In this document: positions 63,161 to 64,000 of the stretch, in pieces
Position numbering within the stretch: the stretch's first letter is position 1
Layout: each line of letters opens with the position of its first letter
From: Pseudoalteromonas sp. G4
GTDB lineage: Bacteria; Pseudomonadota; Gammaproteobacteria; Enterobacterales; Alteromonadaceae
DNA length: 64,000 bases
Direction of reading: 5' to 3'
Assembly: GCF_028875915.1 (NCBI RefSeq)
Contig: NZ_JAPEHW010000001.1
Span: forward strand, 62,001 to 126,000
Notes under the pieces: generated by a model
Databases searched by the model: none
What the model was told of the DNA's origin: nothing
What the model saw: the letters and a program-made list of their open reading frames with translations, nothing else
Translations under genes and position numbers: made by a program

Positions 63161-64000
63161 ATGAATGTAAAACAGTTTGATTTAAATTTACTCATCTTAT
63201 TTCATAAACTTTATTTAACAGGCTCTGTAAGCCAAGCTGCAGATGAAATGTGCATAAGCCAGTCAGCATTTAGCCATGCTTTAGCCCGCTTAAGAAAAAG
63301 TTTGAACGACCCGCTTTTTGTCCGTGAAGACAATCAAATGAAACCGACAGAGCGTGCGCATTTACTTGCTAACTATACTGAAAAAGCACTGCCTTTGATT
63401 GAGCAAGGCCTTAGTCGTGTAGCACCATTTGAACCGCTAACAAGCGAAAAAACCTTTCGTATTGCAGCAACAGATTTCTCAGAGTTTTGCTTATTACCTA
63501 AATTAACCAAACATTTTGCATCTGTTGCGCCTAAAGTAAAACTGCAAGTTTTACCAGCAAGCCCGTTACCAGTTAAGCAGCAGCTTTCGCAAGGCAATTT
63601 AGATTTTGTTCTTGGTTTTCAACATCAAAATAGCGAGATGGAAGGGGTTAAACACTTAACTTGGTTAAGTGATGAATATGCAACTTTAGTGTGCCAACAT
63701 CATAAAGACATCAAACAGCAAATTACCTTAGAGCAATTTTTAGCTCAAAAACATATTTTAATTGCACCCTGGGGCGAGAATGCAGGGGTTGTTGATCACG
63801 CCCTTGCAAGTTTAGATTTAACTCGCGAGATAGGCGCTCAGCAAGCGAGTGTTCTAGTTGCTCCATATTTACTACCTAATAGTGATTACGTGTTAACCAT
63901 GCCTAAACGCATCGCAACCTTAGTGGCGGACGACTTGAAATTACAAGTACTCAAACCACCTATTCATATTCCTAACTACTTTTTACAGTTGTATTGGCAT
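63161..64000 (+). CDS. LysR-family transcriptional regulator, 3' end outside the window
   Basis: 280 codons read without a stop to the last base, so the C-terminus is cut. Start ATG at 63161. N-terminal helix-turn-helix (FDLNLLILFHKLYLTGSVSQ, AADEMCISQSAFSHALARLR, DPLFVREDNQMKPT) is complete. The effector domain starts about residue 90 (FRIAATDFSEFCLLPKLTKH). It resembles the NodD/NahR branch of LysR proteins. Divergent from the SSAT-like acetyltransferase, which it may control. Confidence 0.88.
   Translation, partial: MNVKQFDLNLLILFHKLYLTGSVSQAADEMCISQSAFSHALARLRKSLNDPLFVREDNQMKPTERAHLLANYTEKALPLIEQGLSRVAPFEPLTSEKTFRIAATDFSEFCLLPKLTKHFASVAPKVKLQVLPASPLPVKQQLSQGNLDFVLGFQHQNSEMEGVKHLTWLSDEYATLVCQHHKDIKQQITLEQFLAQKHILIAPWGENAGVVDHALASLDLTREIGAQQASVLVAPYLLPNSDYVLTMPKRIATLVADDLKLQVLKPPIHIPNYFLQLYWH

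Noticed and set aside
63373-63597. Minus-strand 74-codon frame near the right end
   Set aside because: It is the antisense shadow of the LysR gene that starts at 63161.
1-64000. tRNA, rRNA, CRISPR arrays, integrases or transposases
   Set aside because: Looked for T-loop sequences, spaced direct repeats and transposase or integrase motifs, and found none I can support.

Overview
The window looks like the chromosome of a marine gammaproteobacterium, most likely Pseudoalteromonas or a close relative in Alteromonadales. This is inferred from low-GC coding sequence, the gene mix (DUF2999, DUF2799 and DUF2145 proteins, NDH-2, FadL, a glrK-yfhG-glrR operon, a TonB receptor with a carboxypeptidase-like plug extension) and the many c-di-GMP proteins. 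No species call is possible from sequence reading alone. I saw no rRNA, tRNA, CRISPR array, intact insertion sequence or prophage.

Layout. 1-6.4 kb: end of a LysR regulator, a coiled-coil protein, an acetyltransferase, a frameshifted PEBP gene, an MFS exporter behind a MerR-type promoter, and a methyltransferase. 7-12.5 kb: an exported arylsulfatase, a CadC-like membrane regulator, and an exported SUMF1-fold protein with FN3 and carbohydrate-binding-like domains. 13-28 kb: housekeeping and accessory genes (diguanylate cyclases, ndh, AraC, acyltransferase, CapA, fadL, yiaA, XRE regulator, DUF2145 pair).

28.9-33.5 kb: glrK-yfhG-glrR (minus strand) faces four small exported EF-hand genes (plus strand). 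The gap between them has two copies of the palindrome TGTTGC-N6-GCAACA and a near-consensus sigma-54 -24/-12 element. I read this as a GlrR/sigma-54-controlled calcium-binding protein cassette; it is the strongest candidate for an undescribed system here.

34.2-44.1 kb: a 2-aminoethylphosphonate (AEP) catabolic locus: phnW on the plus strand; TonB receptor, DUF5690-like MFS transporter, phnX, an FAD oxidoreductase and a GntR/UTRA regulator on the minus strand. The same palindrome (TCTGG-WCTAKA-CCA) lies before phnW and before the TonB receptor. This ties an outer-membrane receptor to AEP use, while the local GntR gene is broken by an internal deletion.

44-64 kb: a short repeat element, a DUF885-type metallopeptidase, an alkaline phosphatase (PafA-like) relic, a chemoreceptor, a patatin, an arylsulfatase C-terminal relic, a 1492-residue propeller-PAS-GGDEF-EAL protein, a fasciclin lipoprotein with a nested domain, a receiver-EAL protein, a periplasmic binding protein, an ABC-F protein with a long structured leader, two acetyltransferases and the start of a second LysR gene cut by the window end.

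Themes: local gene decay (PEBP, GntR, PafA-like and sulfatase relics), heavy c-di-GMP signalling (five GGDEF and/or EAL proteins), and uptake and breakdown of sulfated and phosphonated compounds.
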